Numbered from the stretch's first letter, positions 28,501-37,260 are shown. The stretch: 64,000 nt of DNA from Flavobacterium ranwuense (GCF_004349315.1 NZ_SMLH01000004.1:62001-126000), one strand, 5' to 3'. The notes: a model not told the origin generated them from the sequence alone. A program made the numbers and translations.

Positions 28501-30299
28501 CTATTGTTATACCATTGATAAGAATCTCCGGGATTCGCTAAAAGAGGGATAATCTCACCTTGACAAACAGTGGTTTGGCCCGAAACAATAATTGCCGCAG
28601 GCTGCACATTAACTATTGCATTGGCCGTAGATTCATTCCCAGCATTATCTCTTACAGTAAGGGTCACTGGGTTTTCACCAATATTCGCACATGTAAACAA
28701 AGTTTGAGAAAGTGTTCTAGTATCAATTCCACAAGCATCAGAAGAACCGTTATCCACTTGAGCTGCAGTAACAGTCACTGTTCCATTTGGAGCCAATGCT
28801 ACAACCACATTTTGAGCAGTTGCTGTTGGCGGTGTATCATCTACCTGTGAACTTACGTTTCTATGAAACAAAATACGATTAGAACTTATTCCAGAAGTAG
28901 CAATATCTGGCACAAAATCACCATCTAAATCACCAATAACAATACCCGAAACTTCTGCTTGAGCGCTGGATGTATAATCAACTCTTGTAGCAAAGGTTGG
29001 AGCTCCTGGGCCCGTAGTAGTATTCTTGTAAACTGAGAACACGTTAATTGACAAAGATTTAGTCACAATATCAGCATATCCATCACCATCCACATCACCT
29101 ACTCCAATTCTGTAGTTACCAGTTGGAGATGGTAGGTTGACAGTTGGTGCGAAAACGATATCACCGACAGTAGAAATATTTCTCCATAAAGCAACATTAG
29201 TTGCTCCACTATAATTACAAGATGTAAAATCTATTTTACCATCTTTATCAAAATCAGCAATCTGAGCTCTATAAGGATAGGTACCAAAACCATCCGCAGG
29301 ATTAGAATCAGAAGCCCAGTATTCAGGTGCTTCAAAAGAGGGAGTCGTACTTCCAACAGAAGTAGTATTTCTAATGGAAACAGCTCTGTTTGAACCACCT
29401 TGAGACGCGATAAAATCCGTTTTACCATCTCCATCAATATCTGCTACTTGAATACCGGTACAAAATCCCACATTAGCACAAATTTGGGCAGGCCCGAATG
29501 AAATATTACCTGGCCCTGTGCTTGTATTAAACGCAATAGTCACATTGGATCCATTTCCGCCAATGATATCAATTTTACCATCGTTGTTAAAATCCCCTGC
29601 AGCAATTTGGTAAGAACTCACTGCTGGATGAGCTTGTGCAGGTGCCATTGACACATTACCTAGTGTGCTTGTGTTCCTATTGACATAGCTGGTAGAAAGT
29701 AAATCTTTATAGCCATCACCATCAAAGTCGGCAGCATAAATACTCTGACCTCCTCCCGCATTGATATTCTGAGCAGTAAAGCTAAGCACGCCTGGTGTAG
29801 AGTTGTTAATAGCAATTGATAAACCACCACCATTGCTTGATGACACCACTTCAGGTTTCCCATCAAGATCTAAATCCTGTGATAACATGTTATATGCTCC
29901 ATAACTAATAGGTAAACTATAAGGCAAACTATTATAGGTTAAAGGTTCCAAAGGAGTTGGACAAAATATACCATTAAAAGCAACGTTAGAATAAGCCGTA
30001 AGATTACAATGGTTTGTAACTGAAATTGGAGCAGTAGAGACTCCAGCAGGAACAACAACTTCCAGCTTTCCAAATGTGGCACTGACAACAGTGGCTTTCG
30101 TAGATCCGAAATACACCTTATTATTAGTGATCGTATTAGAATCAAAATTTGCACCAAAAATTGTAACTATACTTCCAATAAACCCAGTATTTGGCGAAAA
30201 ACTATTGATTACAGGTACAGTATTACACGATTGCGCATAAGATTGTGCACTTGCTCCCAAGCATACAATGATTAATAAGATTGAAATTATTTTTTTCAT
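25512..30299 (-). CDS. Large type IX-secreted surface protein with type B C-terminal domain
   Basis: The 1595-residue protein has a signal peptide (1-22), an IPT/TIG-like domain (about 28-112), FG-GAP/VCBS-type repeats (about 130-495, DxDxDGxxD loops such as DLDLDGKPEVV), Ig-like segments (about 565-715), a cell-surface spacer, four HYR-type repeats of 84 residues (about 920-1256), two shorter repeats with INNGSTDxCGIA, thrombospondin type 3 calcium-binding repeats (about 1418-1500, DDDDDNDGVLDGNDNC) and a gliding-motility-type C-terminal domain (about 1503-1595, AMTPNGDGVNDTWVI and VFNRWGTEVF). It is probably a calcium-stabilised adhesin. It overlaps the upstream gene by ATGA and precedes its PorP/SprF partner. 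Confidence 0.92.
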   Translation of the reverse strand: MKKIISILLIIVCLGASAQSYAQSCNTVPVINSFSPNTGFIGSIVTIFGANFDSNTITNNKVYFGSTKATVVSATFGKLEVVVPAGVSTAPISVTNHCNLTAYSNVAFNGIFCPTPLEPLTYNSLPYSLPISYGAYNMLSQDLDLDGKPEVVSSSNGGGLSIAINNSTPGVLSFTAQNINAGGGQSIYAADFDGDGYKDLLSTSYVNRNTSTLGNVSMAPAQAHPAVSSYQIAAGDFNNDGKIDIIGGNGSNVTIAFNTSTGPGNISFGPAQICANVGFCTGIQVADIDGDGKTDFIASQGGSNRAVSIRNTTSVGSTTPSFEAPEYWASDSNPADGFGTYPYRAQIADFDKDGKIDFTSCNYSGATNVALWRNISTVGDIVFAPTVNLPSPTGNYRIGVGDVDGDGYADIVTKSLSINVFSVYKNTTTGPGAPTFATRVDYTSSAQAEVSGIVIGDLDGDFVPDIATSGISSNRILFHRNVSSQVDDTPPTATAQNVVVALAPNGTVTVTAAQVDNGSSDACGIDTRTLSQTLFTCANIGENPVTLTVRDNAGNESTANAIVNVQPAAIIVSGQTTVCQGEIIPLLANPGDSYQWYNNSVAINGANSQNYTATVTGAYTVDVTNAGGCSGTSLPTVVTVNENPTVNILEGNRVYLCSGTANLTASQSSTYQWMKDGVDIANATQQIYTTTTTGNYSVRVIDLFGCSAQSSTTVVSNGAPVIGITEGAAPISNSSSSDYGNVFPNVNNVKTFTISNAGTNALDVSQILISGVDNQYFSIFGAPTSVAANSSANFDLIFNAPNITSYSAAVTIISNDCDNARITFSVTAEITCVAAALTAPSNMVINADSNNCSATTAYIANVTGAPAPNVTYSFSGATTDNGQGTGSGSILNLGVTTVTISASNPCGNASQSFTVTVTDNQIPVITSNGDKTVTADFNVCGATVVVSASATDNCTVDTPIGVRSDALTLDAVYPVGTTTIAWNVADANNNDAGEVTQTIVVTDNQLPVIVFNSDKNVDVDIDVCGAIVVVSASATDNCNVDVPTGVRSDALALNAVYPVGTTTITWNTSDINGNDADEVVQTVIVTDNQLPVIVSNGVKNVTADLNVCGASIVVSASATDNCSVDVPTGVRSDALALDAVYPVGSTTIRWNVSDVNSNAAVEVVQTVIVTDNQLPVITSNGNKNITADLNVCGASVVVSASATDNCTVSAPTGVRSDALALNAVYPVGTTTIKWNTSDSNGNDAVAVIQTVIVVDNALPTVITKNITVQLNATGNASITGAQINNGSTDACGIATLSVLPNVFTCANVGANTVTLKVTDVNGNVATQTATVTIEDKVAPIVLTKNIPVQLDASGNASITAAQINNGSTDNCGIASISLSKLTFNCSNVGANTVILTVRDVNGNVATASAVVTVVNTFGDNDSDGIKDNCDDDDDNDGVLDGNDNCSLIANANQADNDQDILGDVCDDDDDNDGILDTTDNCPMTYNPNQEDRDHDGLGDLCDLIEVNVAEAMTPNGDGVNDTWVIYNIENHPNSIVRVFNRWGTEVFSARNYQNDWDGHSKNNNQSLPEGSSYYYQIDFEGDGTVDKEGWIYINR
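26532..27540 (-). repeat. Four tandem 252-bp repeats encoding HYR domains
   Basis: Four in-frame units of 252 bp (84 residues) in the adhesin-like gene, each with SASATDNC near its start, then GVRSDAL, AVYPVGTTTI and TDNQLPVI. Inter-unit boundaries recur at about 26780, 27032 and 27284. The DNA units are very similar, so copy number could change by recombination and short-read assemblies could collapse here. Confidence 0.85.
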
Positions 30300-30715
30300 G
30301 ATCCTGTATTATAAATGATCGAAATTTTCATTGTAGAGGCATCTATTCCCTCTGGCACATCAAACCTTAGATTGGCATGATCCTCTGAATCGCAGGACGC
30401 GATAAACATATCTCCGATTTTTGTTTCGAAAAGAGCAATTTCCATCTGAGCCTCATTACCGGCTGCATCTTTCAAAGCAAGCTTAAATCCAACTTTTGGA
30501 TAAGTCCCTCCTTCGTTAAAGGCATTCATAATGACTTTTGCTTTTGATGTTGGGCTGCACTTTACCACAGCATATGAAACATCAAAATAAAATTTTGCTT
30601 CTTCAAGCTGGGTCCAATTTTGGATATACTTTGGTTCTGTTTGATTTGACTGAGCATTGATTGTATTATAAAAAACACAAAAAGCGCTCATAATGAAGAG
30701 TAATTTTAATTTCAT
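30296..30715 (-). CDS. Small secreted protein of unknown function in the T9SS cassette
   Basis: The 139-residue protein has a signal peptide (MKLKLLFIMSAFCVFYNTINAQ). The mature part is short and probably all-beta, with KFYFDVSYAVVKCSPTSKAKV and FKLALKDAAGNEAQMEIALF and two cysteines that could pair. I do not recognise it. The ATG at 30715 is preferred over 30745 because it starts the signal peptide directly. Its stop overlaps the start of the 1595-residue gene by ATGA, so the two are translationally coupled and probably work together. Confidence 0.8.
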   Translation of the reverse strand: MKLKLLFIMSAFCVFYNTINAQSNQTEPKYIQNWTQLEEAKFYFDVSYAVVKCSPTSKAKVIMNAFNEGGTYPKVGFKLALKDAAGNEAQMEIALFETKIGDMFIASCDSEDHANLRFDVPEGIDASTMKISIIYNTGS

Positions 30716-30955
30716 ATGGTTTGTTTTAGAATTATTTTGGGACAAAAATAAAAGAAAAAAAAGCGAAAGAATAGCCCATTAGGACATATCGACAGCCCAT
30801 TAAGACTGGTTGTTGTTTTTCTAAAGAAAGAATAGATTAAATTCAATTTTATACTTATTAAGATAATGAAAATCAATAATTTATATTATTACAGTTAAAG
30901 CTAAAATTTTAAAAAAAATAATAACAAAACTCAAAAAATAGTCCAAAAAAAGGCA

Positions 30956-32035
30956 TTACACCGCTTCTTTTACTTCTGAAAAAAGTCGCGTTTCAGACGG
31001 AAGTTTACCAAAGCGTTTTTTAAAATTGGCGGCAAATTTACTACCGCATTCATGACCCGTCACGGCTGCAATATCTTGAATTGGAATATCAGAATTTTGA
31101 ATCAATTGCATCGCCAGCAACATGTTTTTTTCTTTGTGGTATTTCAACATAGAAAACCCAAACACCGTTTTGAAATCAGACTTCAATTTTGTGGGTGAAA
31201 TCTCTACATGAGCGGCAATACTCTCGATGCCTAAGAACGGAAGATGCAAATGGTGCAAAATCATTTTCTCTGCCTTGGCAACATTATAGTAATCTAAATT
31301 GCTTAACGAAACATTATCTAAAATGCGATTATCTTCAAAAGAATTATCAAAAAATGCAGCAATCAATTTCATACACTGTTTTTTTAAATCAACAATATTA
31401 AACGAATCCTCACTTTCGGTTTCTAAAATTTTTGATATTTTTTTGGCCAAACCGTGCGCTTTTGGAGCGATGTCTAACCAGGTATAAAATCCTTTTTCAG
31501 TATTTAAAAAATCTTTTATTGCCTCTTTTTGAGGAAAATTTTTAGACGTAAGATTTTTATCAGCCCATTCTTTACTAATGGCAATATTAAAAAACGTCCC
31601 TGTTGTACCCTTATAAAAATAGGTAGCCACTTCGGTTCCGGGTTTGTAAAAAGTCCAACACGTACTTAGAAGCGTGATGTCATTTGAATTTTTAAAAGGA
31701 TATTTATATTCAAATACAGAAAATGACAGGAAATAATAATCCCTTAATTGATTTTCATCATAAACTGCTTTAGCGATGATATTTTCTTTGATGTTTATAT
31801 CTGTTGCCAAAAACCAAAAACCGTCTTCCATTTCACGATAGCGCATTACCCCTTTACAGAAAGCATTGTTCAAATAAATGGATTGTTGTAAAGTTTTATG
31901 ATGGGTTACCGGTAATTTTACTAAACTATCCAACAAGGCTTGTGGTGAATTGGACAAATAGGGTAATTCAAGAAAGCCATCCTTCAGAAGAAATAGGTAT
32001 TTTTGAATGTGTTTAGGCCAATTATTTAAGGTCAT
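30956..32035 (-). CDS. AraC-family transcriptional regulator
   Basis: The 359-residue protein has a C-terminal AraC/XylS DNA-binding domain (about 255-350): first helix-turn-helix IAAHVEISPTKLKSDFKTVF and second IQDIAAVTGHECGSKFAANFKKRFG, followed by LPSETR. The N-terminal 250 residues do not resemble the sugar-binding cupin and I cannot name the ligand. It stands alone between the T9SS cassette and purK, with a 210-bp gap after it in which I see no gene or clear motif. Regulation of the neighbouring cassette is possible but unproven. Confidence 0.85.
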   Translation of the reverse strand: MTLNNWPKHIQKYLFLLKDGFLELPYLSNSPQALLDSLVKLPVTHHKTLQQSIYLNNAFCKGVMRYREMEDGFWFLATDINIKENIIAKAVYDENQLRDYYFLSFSVFEYKYPFKNSNDITLLSTCWTFYKPGTEVATYFYKGTTGTFFNIAISKEWADKNLTSKNFPQKEAIKDFLNTEKGFYTWLDIAPKAHGLAKKISKILETESEDSFNIVDLKKQCMKLIAAFFDNSFEDNRILDNVSLSNLDYYNVAKAEKMILHHLHLPFLGIESIAAHVEISPTKLKSDFKTVFGFSMLKYHKEKNMLLAMQLIQNSDIPIQDIAAVTGHECGSKFAANFKKRFGKLPSETRLFSEVKEAV

Positions 32036-32069
32036 GCATATAACGATTTAGTTATTTTAAAAATCAAAT

Positions 32070-32077
32070 CAAATGTA
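32070..32077 (-). promoter_or_regulatory. -7 element of the AraC-family regulator
   Basis: On the minus strand TACATTTG lies about 34 bp before the ATG. No TTG is seen at -33 distance. Confidence 0.35.
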
Positions 32078-32182
32078 AATTATTTATCAATATAAAACCT
32101 ACACATTAAAAGTTAATCACAATAAAATCAAAAACTTAGCAAACTAACTTAGACATGTCTTTAATTCCAGTCTTCAAGATCG

Positions 32183-32215
32183 AAACAGCAACAAATATTT
32201 TTCTTGCTGTTTTTT
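32183..32215 (+). terminator. Orphan terminator-like hairpin
   Basis: AAACAGCAA and TTGCTGTTT form a 9-bp stem with a 12-nt loop, followed by T residues. It lies in the 468-bp gap between the divergent AraC gene and purK, and no plus-strand gene precedes it. It could end a small RNA or an antisense leader. A second small hairpin, CAGGTA-AAAA-TACCTG, is at 32347-32362. I see no protein-coding frame in the gap. Confidence 0.45.
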
Positions 32216-32457
32216 AATTGGTTTCCAATTTTAAATTTATTTTAAAATCCAGCTTTAACAAATACAATAAGTAACAATCGACTTATTTCACTCTATAACT
32301 GGCTCAAATCAGTCTGCTAAACTAAAGGTAAATTAACAACCTAAAGCAGGTAAAAATACCTGTTTATCCATTAATCCATAAAATAGATACGAATATATCA
32401 TTATTACCTTCAAATTTGAAAAACACCACTAACCAACTCAAATCAACAAACAATAAA

Positions 32458-32487
32458 TTGACATTTGTTTTTTATCAATTATCTTTG
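32458..32487 (+). promoter_or_regulatory. Promoter of purK-purE
   Basis: TTG (32458-32460), exactly 19 bp, TATCTTTG (32480-32487) followed by C: a full consensus. The leader before the purK ATG would be about 12-16 nt. No PurR-like or riboswitch structure is visible. Confidence 0.75.
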
Positions 32488-32503
32488 CACAAATTACTAC
32501 ACA

Positions 32504-33655
32504 ATGAATTATTTTTCTACTGATTTTAAATTGGGAATTCTCGGCGGAGGACAACTGGGCAAAATGCTGTTGTTTGACACCCGAAAATTCGACATACAAA
32601 CTTATGTTCTTGATCCAAGTGATGAAGCACCATGTAAAATAGCCTGCAATCAATTCTTCAAAGGCGATTTAATGGATTTTGAAACGGTTTACAATTTTGG
32701 TAAAAAAGTTGATGTTCTAACTTTCGAAATCGAATTGGTAAATCTTGAAGCTTTAGTAAAACTAGAGGACGAAGGAGTAAAAGTATATCCTTCCCCTAAA
32801 ACTTTGAAACTCATTCAAAATAAAGGAATACAGAAAGATTTTTATATTCAACATGCCATTCCAACAGCTAATTACAAGCGATTTAAAAATCTAAAAAGTC
32901 TAATTGTTGACATCTTGGATTCTAAAACAAAACTTCCGTTTGTATGGAAATGTACGGAATTTGGTTATGACGGGAATGGCGTTAAAGTTATTCGACAAAT
33001 CTCAGATCTAGACAATTTAGCCAATGTAGAATGTATTGCTGAAGAAATGGTTCCGTTCAAAAATGAATTGGCCGTCATCGTTTGTCGCAATCCATCAGGA
33101 GAAATAAAAACCTATCCTGTCGTAGAAATGGAGTTTCATCCGGAAGCCAACCAAGTCGAATATGTGATCTGTCCGGCTCGAATTGATGATAATATAGCTG
33201 AAAAAGCAAGAGCAATCGCCCTGAATGTTTCCGAAAAATTCAATCACGTAGGACTTTTAGCAGTCGAAATGTTTCAAACCGAAGACGATGAAATCCTCGT
33301 GAACGAAGTCGCTCCACGCCCGCACAATTCAGGACATTATTCCATAGAAGCCAGTTATACTTCGCAATTTGAGAATCATTTGCGAGCGATTCTTAATTTA
33401 CCTTTGGGAAATACTGACAGTAAAGTAGCTGGAATTATGGTTAATCTCTCGGGCGAAGAAGGTTATTCCGGAGATGTAGTGTATCAAAATATTGAAAAAA
33501 TATTAGGCTGGAATGGTGTTACACCTCACATTTATGGCAAAAAACAGACCCGCCCTTTTAGAAAAATGGGACATGTAACTATAGTAAATCAAAACATCAA
33601 CGAAGCGCGAAGAATTGCCGAGGATGTAAAGAATACGATAAGAGTAATCAGTTAA
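32504..33655 (+). CDS. purK: N5-carboxyaminoimidazole ribonucleotide synthase
   Basis: PurK uses ATP and bicarbonate to turn AIR into N5-CAIR in purine biosynthesis. The 383-residue ATP-grasp protein starts MNYFSTDFKLGILGGGQLGKML; the GGGQLG loop is characteristic. KCTEFGYDGNGV is the ATP-grasp glycine-rich loop, and VNEVAPRPHNSGHYS holds metal and substrate ligands. The open frame extends back to 32465, but the promoter occupies that region, so the ATG at 32504 is the start. purE follows after 92 bp. Confidence 0.95.
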   Translation: MNYFSTDFKLGILGGGQLGKMLLFDTRKFDIQTYVLDPSDEAPCKIACNQFFKGDLMDFETVYNFGKKVDVLTFEIELVNLEALVKLEDEGVKVYPSPKTLKLIQNKGIQKDFYIQHAIPTANYKRFKNLKSLIVDILDSKTKLPFVWKCTEFGYDGNGVKVIRQISDLDNLANVECIAEEMVPFKNELAVIVCRNPSGEIKTYPVVEMEFHPEANQVEYVICPARIDDNIAEKARAIALNVSEKFNHVGLLAVEMFQTEDDEILVNEVAPRPHNSGHYSIEASYTSQFENHLRAILNLPLGNTDSKVAGIMVNLSGEEGYSGDVVYQNIEKILGWNGVTPHIYGKKQTRPFRKMGHVTIVNQNINEARRIAEDVKNTIRVIS

Positions 33656-33747
33656 TTGAAAAATTAAAGGATTGAAAAATTCAGAACACCAACAAAATTG
33701 AGTTTCTCAAAAAATCTTTAAATACTTAAATCTTTAAATAAAAAATA

Positions 33748-34230
33748 ATGAAAGTAGCCGTAATCATGGGAAGCATTTCTGACATGCCCGTAATGCAAGA
33801 AGCCATAGACATCCTAAAAGCATTCGATATAGAAATAGAAGTCGATATTGTATCGGCACACAGAACACCCGAAAAATTATTTGATTTCAGCAAAAATGCG
33901 CACACTCGTGGCATTTCGGTAATTATTGCCGGTGCTGGCGGTGCTGCACATTTACCAGGAATGGTTGCTTCGATGTCTCCATTACCGGTTATTGGGGTTC
34001 CTGTAAAATCCAGTAATTCAATCGATGGCTGGGATAGTGTTTTATCTATTCTACAAATGCCAGGCGGAGTTCCTGTAGCAACAGTAGCTTTAAATGGCTC
34101 CAAAAATGCGGGGATTCTTGCCGCTCAAATCATAGGAAGCCACGACAAAAGTGTGATGGAAAAGATAATTAAATATAAAACAGGATTGAAAGAAGCCGTT
34201 AATATTGCTTCAGAAAGTCTAAAAAAATAA
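33748..34230 (+). CDS. purE: N5-carboxyaminoimidazole ribonucleotide mutase
   Basis: PurE converts N5-CAIR, made by PurK, to CAIR. The 160-residue protein is of normal class I length, with the substrate-binding motifs MGSISDMPVMQ (about 6-16), VSAHRTPEKLF (about 37-47) and AGAGGAAHLPGMVAS. The pairing with purK supports the class I (N5-CAIR) reaction. It is the last gene of the purKE unit and is followed directly by a terminator. Confidence 0.96.
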   Translation: MKVAVIMGSISDMPVMQEAIDILKAFDIEIEVDIVSAHRTPEKLFDFSKNAHTRGISVIIAGAGGAAHLPGMVASMSPLPVIGVPVKSSNSIDGWDSVLSILQMPGGVPVATVALNGSKNAGILAAQIIGSHDKSVMEKIIKYKTGLKEAVNIASESLKK

Positions 34231-34231
34231 A

Positions 34232-34256
34232 AAAAAGCTCCATTATGGAGCTTTTT
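34232..34256. terminator. Terminator after purE
   Basis: AAAAAGCTCCA-TTA-TGGAGCTTTTT is a perfect 11-bp stem with a 3-nt loop and A/T runs on both sides. It can serve purE and the convergent gene at 34276. Confidence 0.9.
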
Positions 34257-34275
34257 ATTTAAAATCTTGAATTAT

Positions 34276-34947
34276 TTACTCAACATCTACTGCTATTTCT
34301 AAAATTCCTTCAAATTCCGAAGCAATTATATCATCTTTATTTAACCAATATTCCGAAGTTGTAATCGTATAATTAAGATTATCGGTAGTTGTTAAATCCC
34401 ACAAAACATCCTCCGCTTCTGGAAAAGGAGCATTTTCATTCATCGCATTATCAAACAGTCTTTTAATAAGATTACTACTTGACAAGCCATTACTTAATAA
34501 TTTCAGTACATTCTCTTTGGTCAACTGCATCTCATTTTCACTTTCTAATGGTGTCATACTACACTCGATAATTGTTGCTTTTGCATTCGGAAATTTACCA
34601 TTATAGGCTTTAAAAAGCAATTGATTGATATGAAATAAAGTCGAATGCAAACCTATCTCCGGATATTCTTCACACACTTTATCCAAAAACATATCGTTTG
34701 ATAATTGTTGGATTTGTCCTTCGTTTAAATGTTCTGACAACTTATATTCTAATACGATCACGGCAGCCTCTTTGGGTTCAAAATCACTTATTGCCATAAA
34801 AAGCAGCTCTTTTAAACTGGAAGCATCCGCATCAGAAGCATCTGGATAATCGAATTTTTCAAGCAGTTTAATGTAGTCATCATTTGTCCAATACGCTTCA
34901 ATTTGGTCAACTATATTGACTCTATTTATTATAATTTGATAATTCAT
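34276..34947 (-). CDS. Conserved protein of unknown function
   Basis: The 223-residue acidic protein has no signal peptide or transmembrane segment and so is likely cytoplasmic. It starts MNYQIIINRVNIVDQIEAYW, has helices with LKELLFMAISDFEPKEAAV and LLKAYNGKF-type segments, and a C-terminus rich in acidic residues (FEGILEIAVDVE). I do not recognise a family or active site. It stands alone between purE and the M3 peptidase. The 226-bp gap to its right has a TACATTTG element at 35126-35133 that could serve the peptidase. Confidence 0.7.
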   Translation of the reverse strand: MNYQIIINRVNIVDQIEAYWTNDDYIKLLEKFDYPDASDADASSLKELLFMAISDFEPKEAAVIVLEYKLSEHLNEGQIQQLSNDMFLDKVCEEYPEIGLHSTLFHINQLLFKAYNGKFPNAKATIIECSMTPLESENEMQLTKENVLKLLSNGLSSSNLIKRLFDNAMNENAPFPEAEDVLWDLTTTDNLNYTITTSEYWLNKDDIIASEFEGILEIAVDVE

Positions 34948-35173
34948 GTTTTCTTTGAATATTTATTTCTTTTTTTGATTTGCTTCTTCAGAAACCAATC
35001 TTTTTTTACAATTTAGGGCTTTATTTCTGCGAAACGAAATAAATAACATTTAAATAACACAATCAACAGCGCCATTTTGGAGCAAATCAATTGCTTTATC
35101 AACTTCATTTTTTTTATTAAATCCGTACATTTGTTATCTTTAAACATCGAATTATTTTTATTAAAAAACACAA

Positions 35174-37201
35174 ATGAGCATCTTAACCCACCATTTCAAT
35201 ACAAAGTACAATACTGCGCCTTTTTCGAAAATTAAAAACGAAGATTTTCTTCCTGCTTTTCAAAAAGGGATCAAATTAGCAAAATCCGAAATCGATGCTA
35301 TTGTACGAAATCCTATACTACCCACTTTCGAAAACACCATTGAAGCATTAGCATTCAGCGGAGATGTTTTGGATCGAATTTCAAGCATCTTTTTCAACTT
35401 GAATTCAGCGGAAACAAATGACGAAATTCAAAAAATCGCTCAGGAAGTTTCTCCTTTATTATCTGAATTTGGAAATGATGTTCGTCTTAACCCTGATTTA
35501 TTTGCTAGAGTGAAAACGGTTTATGAGGAACGAGAAAAACTGAATCTAAATCCGGAGCAAACTACGCTTTTAGACAAAAAATATAAAAGTTTTTCCAGAA
35601 ACGGAGCCAATTTGCCGGAAGATAAAAAAAATCAATTACGAGAAATCGACAAAGAATTATCGAAATTGAGTTTACAGTTTGGCGAAAATGTATTGGCCGA
35701 AACGCAAGCCTATCAATTGCATATTACGAATGAATCCGATTTAGCCGGTTTACCGGAAGGAACTATCGAAGCCGCTCATTCTTTGGCTAAAAGCCAAGAA
35801 AAAGAAGGTTGGATTTTTACCTTGGATTATCCAAGTTATGTTCCGTTTGTGACGTATGCTGATAATCGCGAATTGCGCAAGAAAATGGCAATTGCTTTTG
35901 GTGCCAAAGGCTTTCAAAACAATGAATTTGACAATCAGGAAATCGTGCTGAAAATTGCAAAATTACGTTTTGACAGAGCACAAGTTTTAGGTTATACTAC
36001 TCACGCTCATTTTGTTCTTGAAGAAAGAATGGCAGAAAGTCCGGAGAAAGTAAAAACATTTTCGAATGATTTATTGGAAAAAGCGAAACCGGCAGCTTTG
36101 AAAGAATTTGCACAATTGACCGCTTTTGCCAAAGAATTACACGGAATCGAACAACTCGAGAAATGGGACAGTGCGTATTACTCCGAAAAACTGAAACAAC
36201 AATTATTCAATTTGGATGATGAAATATTAAAACCTTATTTCCAATTAGAAAAAGTTTTGGACGGTGCTTTTGCAGTAGCGCAAAAATTATACGGAATCAC
36301 TTTCGAAGAAATTTTCGAAGTCGATAAATACCATGAAGAAGTAAAAACGTACGCAGTAAAAGATGAAAACGACCAACTGGTTGCTGTTTTCTATGCTGAT
36401 TTCTTTCCAAGAAAAGGCAAACGCAACGGCGCTTGGATGACGTCTTTTAAATCACAATACATCAAAAAAGGGATTAACGAAAGACCGCATATTTCAATTG
36501 TATGTAATTTCACGAAACCAACCGAAACAAAACCATCTTTATTAACATTTAACGAAGTCACGACTTTGTTTCATGAATTTGGTCACGCGTTGCACGGGAT
36601 GTTAGCTAACACCATGTATCCAAGTTTATCCGGAACTTCTGTGTATTGGGATTTTGTGGAATTACCAAGTCAGATTCTGGAAAACTGGTGTTACGAGCCA
36701 GAAGCTTTGGCATTGTTCGCATATCATTACCAAACTGGCGAAATGATTCCAATGGAATTAGTGCATAAAATCAAGGAAAGCGCGAGTTTTCAAGAAGGAA
36801 TGGCAACGATGCGTCAATTGAGTTTTGGATTGTTGGACATGGGTTGGCACGCACAAGATCCATCAAACATTGCAGCCATCAAAGCTTTTGAAACCGAACA
36901 ATTTGCAGCAACACAATTGTATCCTGATGTAAAAGAAAATGCGATGAGCACTTCTTTCTCCCATATTTTTCAAGGTGGCTATTCTTCTGGTTATTACAGT
37001 TATAAATGGGCAGAAGTTCTCGATGCAGATGCTTTCGAATATTTTCAGGAAAAAGGTATTTTCAATAAAGAAGTAGCCACAAAATTTAAAGAAAATGTGC
37101 TTTCTAAAGGCGGAACAGAACATCCGATGATTTTATACAAACGCTTTAGAGGACAAGAACCAAAACCGGAAGCACTATTGAGAAGAGCAGGATTGGTCTA
37201 G
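35174..37201 (+). CDS. M3-family oligopeptidase (Dcp/oligopeptidase A type)
   Basis: This is a cytoplasmic zinc metallopeptidase that degrades short peptides. The 675-residue protein has the thermolysin-like zinc motif HEFGH at residues 467-471 (in LFHEFGHALHG), with the third ligand and substrate elements in YWDFVELPSQILENW and the C-terminal YSSGYYSYKWAEVLDADAF. The length is normal for Dcp or OpdA. There is no signal peptide. Dcp versus OpdA cannot be separated from the sequence alone. It stands alone with a terminator. Confidence 0.93.
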   Translation: MSILTHHFNTKYNTAPFSKIKNEDFLPAFQKGIKLAKSEIDAIVRNPILPTFENTIEALAFSGDVLDRISSIFFNLNSAETNDEIQKIAQEVSPLLSEFGNDVRLNPDLFARVKTVYEEREKLNLNPEQTTLLDKKYKSFSRNGANLPEDKKNQLREIDKELSKLSLQFGENVLAETQAYQLHITNESDLAGLPEGTIEAAHSLAKSQEKEGWIFTLDYPSYVPFVTYADNRELRKKMAIAFGAKGFQNNEFDNQEIVLKIAKLRFDRAQVLGYTTHAHFVLEERMAESPEKVKTFSNDLLEKAKPAALKEFAQLTAFAKELHGIEQLEKWDSAYYSEKLKQQLFNLDDEILKPYFQLEKVLDGAFAVAQKLYGITFEEIFEVDKYHEEVKTYAVKDENDQLVAVFYADFFPRKGKRNGAWMTSFKSQYIKKGINERPHISIVCNFTKPTETKPSLLTFNEVTTLFHEFGHALHGMLANTMYPSLSGTSVYWDFVELPSQILENWCYEPEALALFAYHYQTGEMIPMELVHKIKESASFQEGMATMRQLSFGLLDMGWHAQDPSNIAAIKAFETEQFAATQLYPDVKENAMSTSFSHIFQGGYSSGYYSYKWAEVLDADAFEYFQEKGIFNKEVATKFKENVLSKGGTEHPMILYKRFRGQEPKPEALLRRAGLV

Positions 37202-37232
37202 ATTATTGGATAATACGACTTTTAGATCATAG

Positions 37233-37260
37233 AAACCGGAGTGAAAGCTTCGGTTTTTTT
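37233..37260 (+). terminator. Terminator after the M3 peptidase
   Basis: AAACCG (37233-37238) pairs with CGGTTT (37251-37256) with an extra inner AG/CT pair, followed by a run of T. The rest of the 271-bp gap to 37473 holds only a possible -7 element TAATTTTG (37326-37333). Confidence 0.7.

Noticed and set aside
26214..28850. Several open frames on the plus strand opposite the large adhesin gene
   Set aside because: They are antisense shadows of a repetitive coding gene with strong domain support on the minus strand.
32347..32362. Hairpin CAGGTA-AAAA-TACCTG as a terminator or purine riboswitch
   Set aside because: The 6-bp stem lies upstream of the purK promoter, has no aptamer-like context and could occur by chance.
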